In this document: one piece after another, positions 35,101 through 35,264 of the stretch
Position numbering within the stretch: the first letter of the stretch is position 1
Layout of the letters: each line of letters starts with the position of its first letter
DNA from: Bordetella parapertussis
GTDB taxonomy: Bacteria > Pseudomonadota > Gammaproteobacteria > Burkholderiales > Burkholderiaceae_B
Assembly (NCBI GenBank): GCA_943331855.1
Contig: CALQNE010000007.1
Location: forward strand, 1-35,264
Reading direction: 5' to 3'
Length of the DNA stretch: 35,264 nt
The notes under the pieces: model-generated
Databases searched by the model: none
The model's input: the letters and a program-made list of their open reading frames with translations, nothing else
What the model was told of the DNA's origin: nothing
Position numbers and translations under genes: made by a program

Positions 35101-35133
35101 CGTTGCGAGTCTGTTTGGTTGTGTGCGACTCAT
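32125..35133 (-). CDS. soxA: Sarcosine oxidase alpha subunit
   Basis: Largest subunit, 1002 aa, the expected size. The N-terminal ferredoxin-like region has FRFDGKSYTGLSGDTLASALL. A Rossmann domain begins with VLIVGAGPAGLS at about residue 174-183 and binds the dinucleotide. The C-terminal third (about residue 620 onward) is a GcvT-type aminomethyltransferase domain that captures the methyl carbon as methylene-tetrahydrofolate. In the known enzyme sarcosine itself is oxidised in the beta subunit, which should be encoded beyond the right edge. The ATG overlaps the soxD stop by 4 bases. Confidence 0.95.
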   Translation of the reverse strand: MSRTQPNRLATGGRIARGHSLKFRFDGKSYTGLSGDTLASALLANGVKLAGRSFKYHRPRGIYSAGPEEPNALMQLRTGAHTEPNTRATVTELFDGLEAASQNRWPSLRFDWRAVNQLFSVFLPAGFYYKTFMWPKKFWMFYEQQIRRAAGLGKAPLQKDPDHYAHEYAHCEVLIVGAGPAGLSAALAAARSGQRVVLADERAELGGSALWENKLIDQVPSTEWVDQTVAALRTFSNVRLLPRSTVSGAYDHGLLTVVERVTDHLEKAPAHTPKQRLIHLRCARVILATGSIERPLVFADNDKPGVMLASALRTYINQYAVLPGRKIAIFTNNDDAYRSALDAKHAGAQSVTLIDTRRTVDAQLVNRVRSAGIEYFGYSYITAVHGHSVRAISILGRDGTGARKIACDVLGSSGGWSPTVHLYSQAGGKLRFDEKLTAFVPDSLHPTIVPVGAANGEFSLGGALAQGALAGEQACINTSSGPQGALLYHASQAEPESSFTVEPLWQMSKVASTGKRFVDIQDDVTVEDIELAHRENFRSVEHLKRYTTLGMGTDQGKTSNVNGLAIMAALQEQSIPAVGTTTFRPPYTPVALGLFGGADTGKHHTPIRRTALHGWHVAHHAPMTTVGHWLRPKTYLQNGETYDAAWRRENLAVRQAVGLVDVGTLGKIDIQGPDALELIQRVYCNNFSNLAVGKLRYGLMLREDGIVLDDGTVARLGNNHYLISTTTANAGKVQSYLELLLQVAWPDLRCHAVSVTEQFAQFALAGPHSRNVLAALLPHCDVSDAALPHLAVIQTQIEGQALIIYRMSYSGECAYELAIGADYGEDLWTRILEHGRPFGITVYGTEAMGVLRIEKGHVAGNELDGRTTPADLGLGKLVRKNGGFIGAVLAKRTGLTDTQRASLVGLVPVDGVSKIRAGSQLVATEIDARASGVVAKQGFVSSSTPSEFLGHSIALAFLDNGAKRMGQEIIAASPLSNEFVRVRVVSPVFVDPENQRLKGAQT

Positions 35134-35264
35134 TTTGTGGCCTCGGTGCTTCGCGCCGCTTTGATGCTGATGACCTCATGGGTCATGGTGTCGCGCACCA
35201 GTTCAAGAATTTGTTTGCAGCCATGGTTGTGGTGCCACCACTCGCGATGCGGGCCTCTTGGATT
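35130..35264 (-). CDS. soxD: Sarcosine oxidase delta subunit, C-terminal part only
   Basis: The minus-strand frame from the window edge to the stop at 35130-35132 gives 44 residues. It reads NPRGPHREWWHHNHG, then CKQILELVRDTMTHEV, which is the C-terminal half of SoxD, a small zinc-binding subunit. The 5' part lies beyond the window. The stop overlaps the soxA start by 4 bases, completing the usual soxB-D-A-G order. Confidence 0.88.
   Translation of the reverse strand, partial: NPRGPHREWWHHNHGCKQILELVRDTMTHEVISIKAARSTEATK

Noticed and set aside
1..35264. tRNA, rRNA, CRISPR arrays or riboswitches
   Set aside because: I found no cloverleaf, no regularly spaced repeats and no recognisable riboswitch core; short inverted repeats are reported individually.

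Overview
The window is a gene-dense bacterial chromosome segment, most likely from a betaproteobacterium of the order Burkholderiales and plausibly Alcaligenaceae-like. The reasons are the gene order rseA-rseB-mucD-lepA-lepB-rnc-era-recO, a Bug/TctC-type solute receptor, CysB next to PepA-HolC, and the general style of the proteins. Base composition looks even and moderate across the window. There are no rRNA, tRNA, CRISPR, insertion-sequence or phage features, and no stretch over 300 bases lacks a gene; the largest gaps (about 160-185 bases) lie before prpE and between acs and the ABC operon. All genus-level statements are inference.

Region 1 (1-8328, + strand) is the conserved envelope-stress and housekeeping block. 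It holds the sigma-E anti-sigma factor RseA (start at or beyond the window edge), RseB and the periplasmic protease MucD, then a 13-bp perfect hairpin, then LepA, signal peptidase I, RNase III, Era and an unusually short RecO.

Region 2 (8352-18034) is an accessory catabolic region in three transcription blocks. On the minus strand an AMP-forming acyl-CoA ligase, an acyl-CoA dehydrogenase, a ThDP-dependent enzyme and a zinc alcohol dehydrogenase form a tight operon. Divergent from it, a TctC-type binding protein is translationally coupled to a short-chain dehydrogenase. Converging on that pair, a crotonase-fold protein (isomerase-like by its glutamate), an alpha/beta hydrolase and an RraA-like aldolase/decarboxylase run on the minus strand. 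Together they look like uptake, CoA activation, oxidation and cleavage of one organic acid that I cannot identify. This is the best candidate for an undescribed pathway.

Region 3 (18157-23095) holds a Bax-inhibitor-1 family membrane protein behind a strong terminator, the pepA-holC pair, cysB, a small cysteine-rich DUF2325 protein whose promoter overlaps a good Fur box, and an NlpC/P60 lipoprotein.

Region 4 (23280-27669) is short-chain acid activation: prpE, a GlcG/HbpS-type protein coupled to it, and acs, ending in a strong terminator.

Region 5 (27788-35264) is a polar amino-acid ABC transporter operon with a YbaK/ProX-type tRNA-editing protein inserted between the second permease and the ATPase. 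It converges on the soxD-soxA-soxG genes of heterotetrameric sarcosine oxidase; soxD is cut by the window edge.
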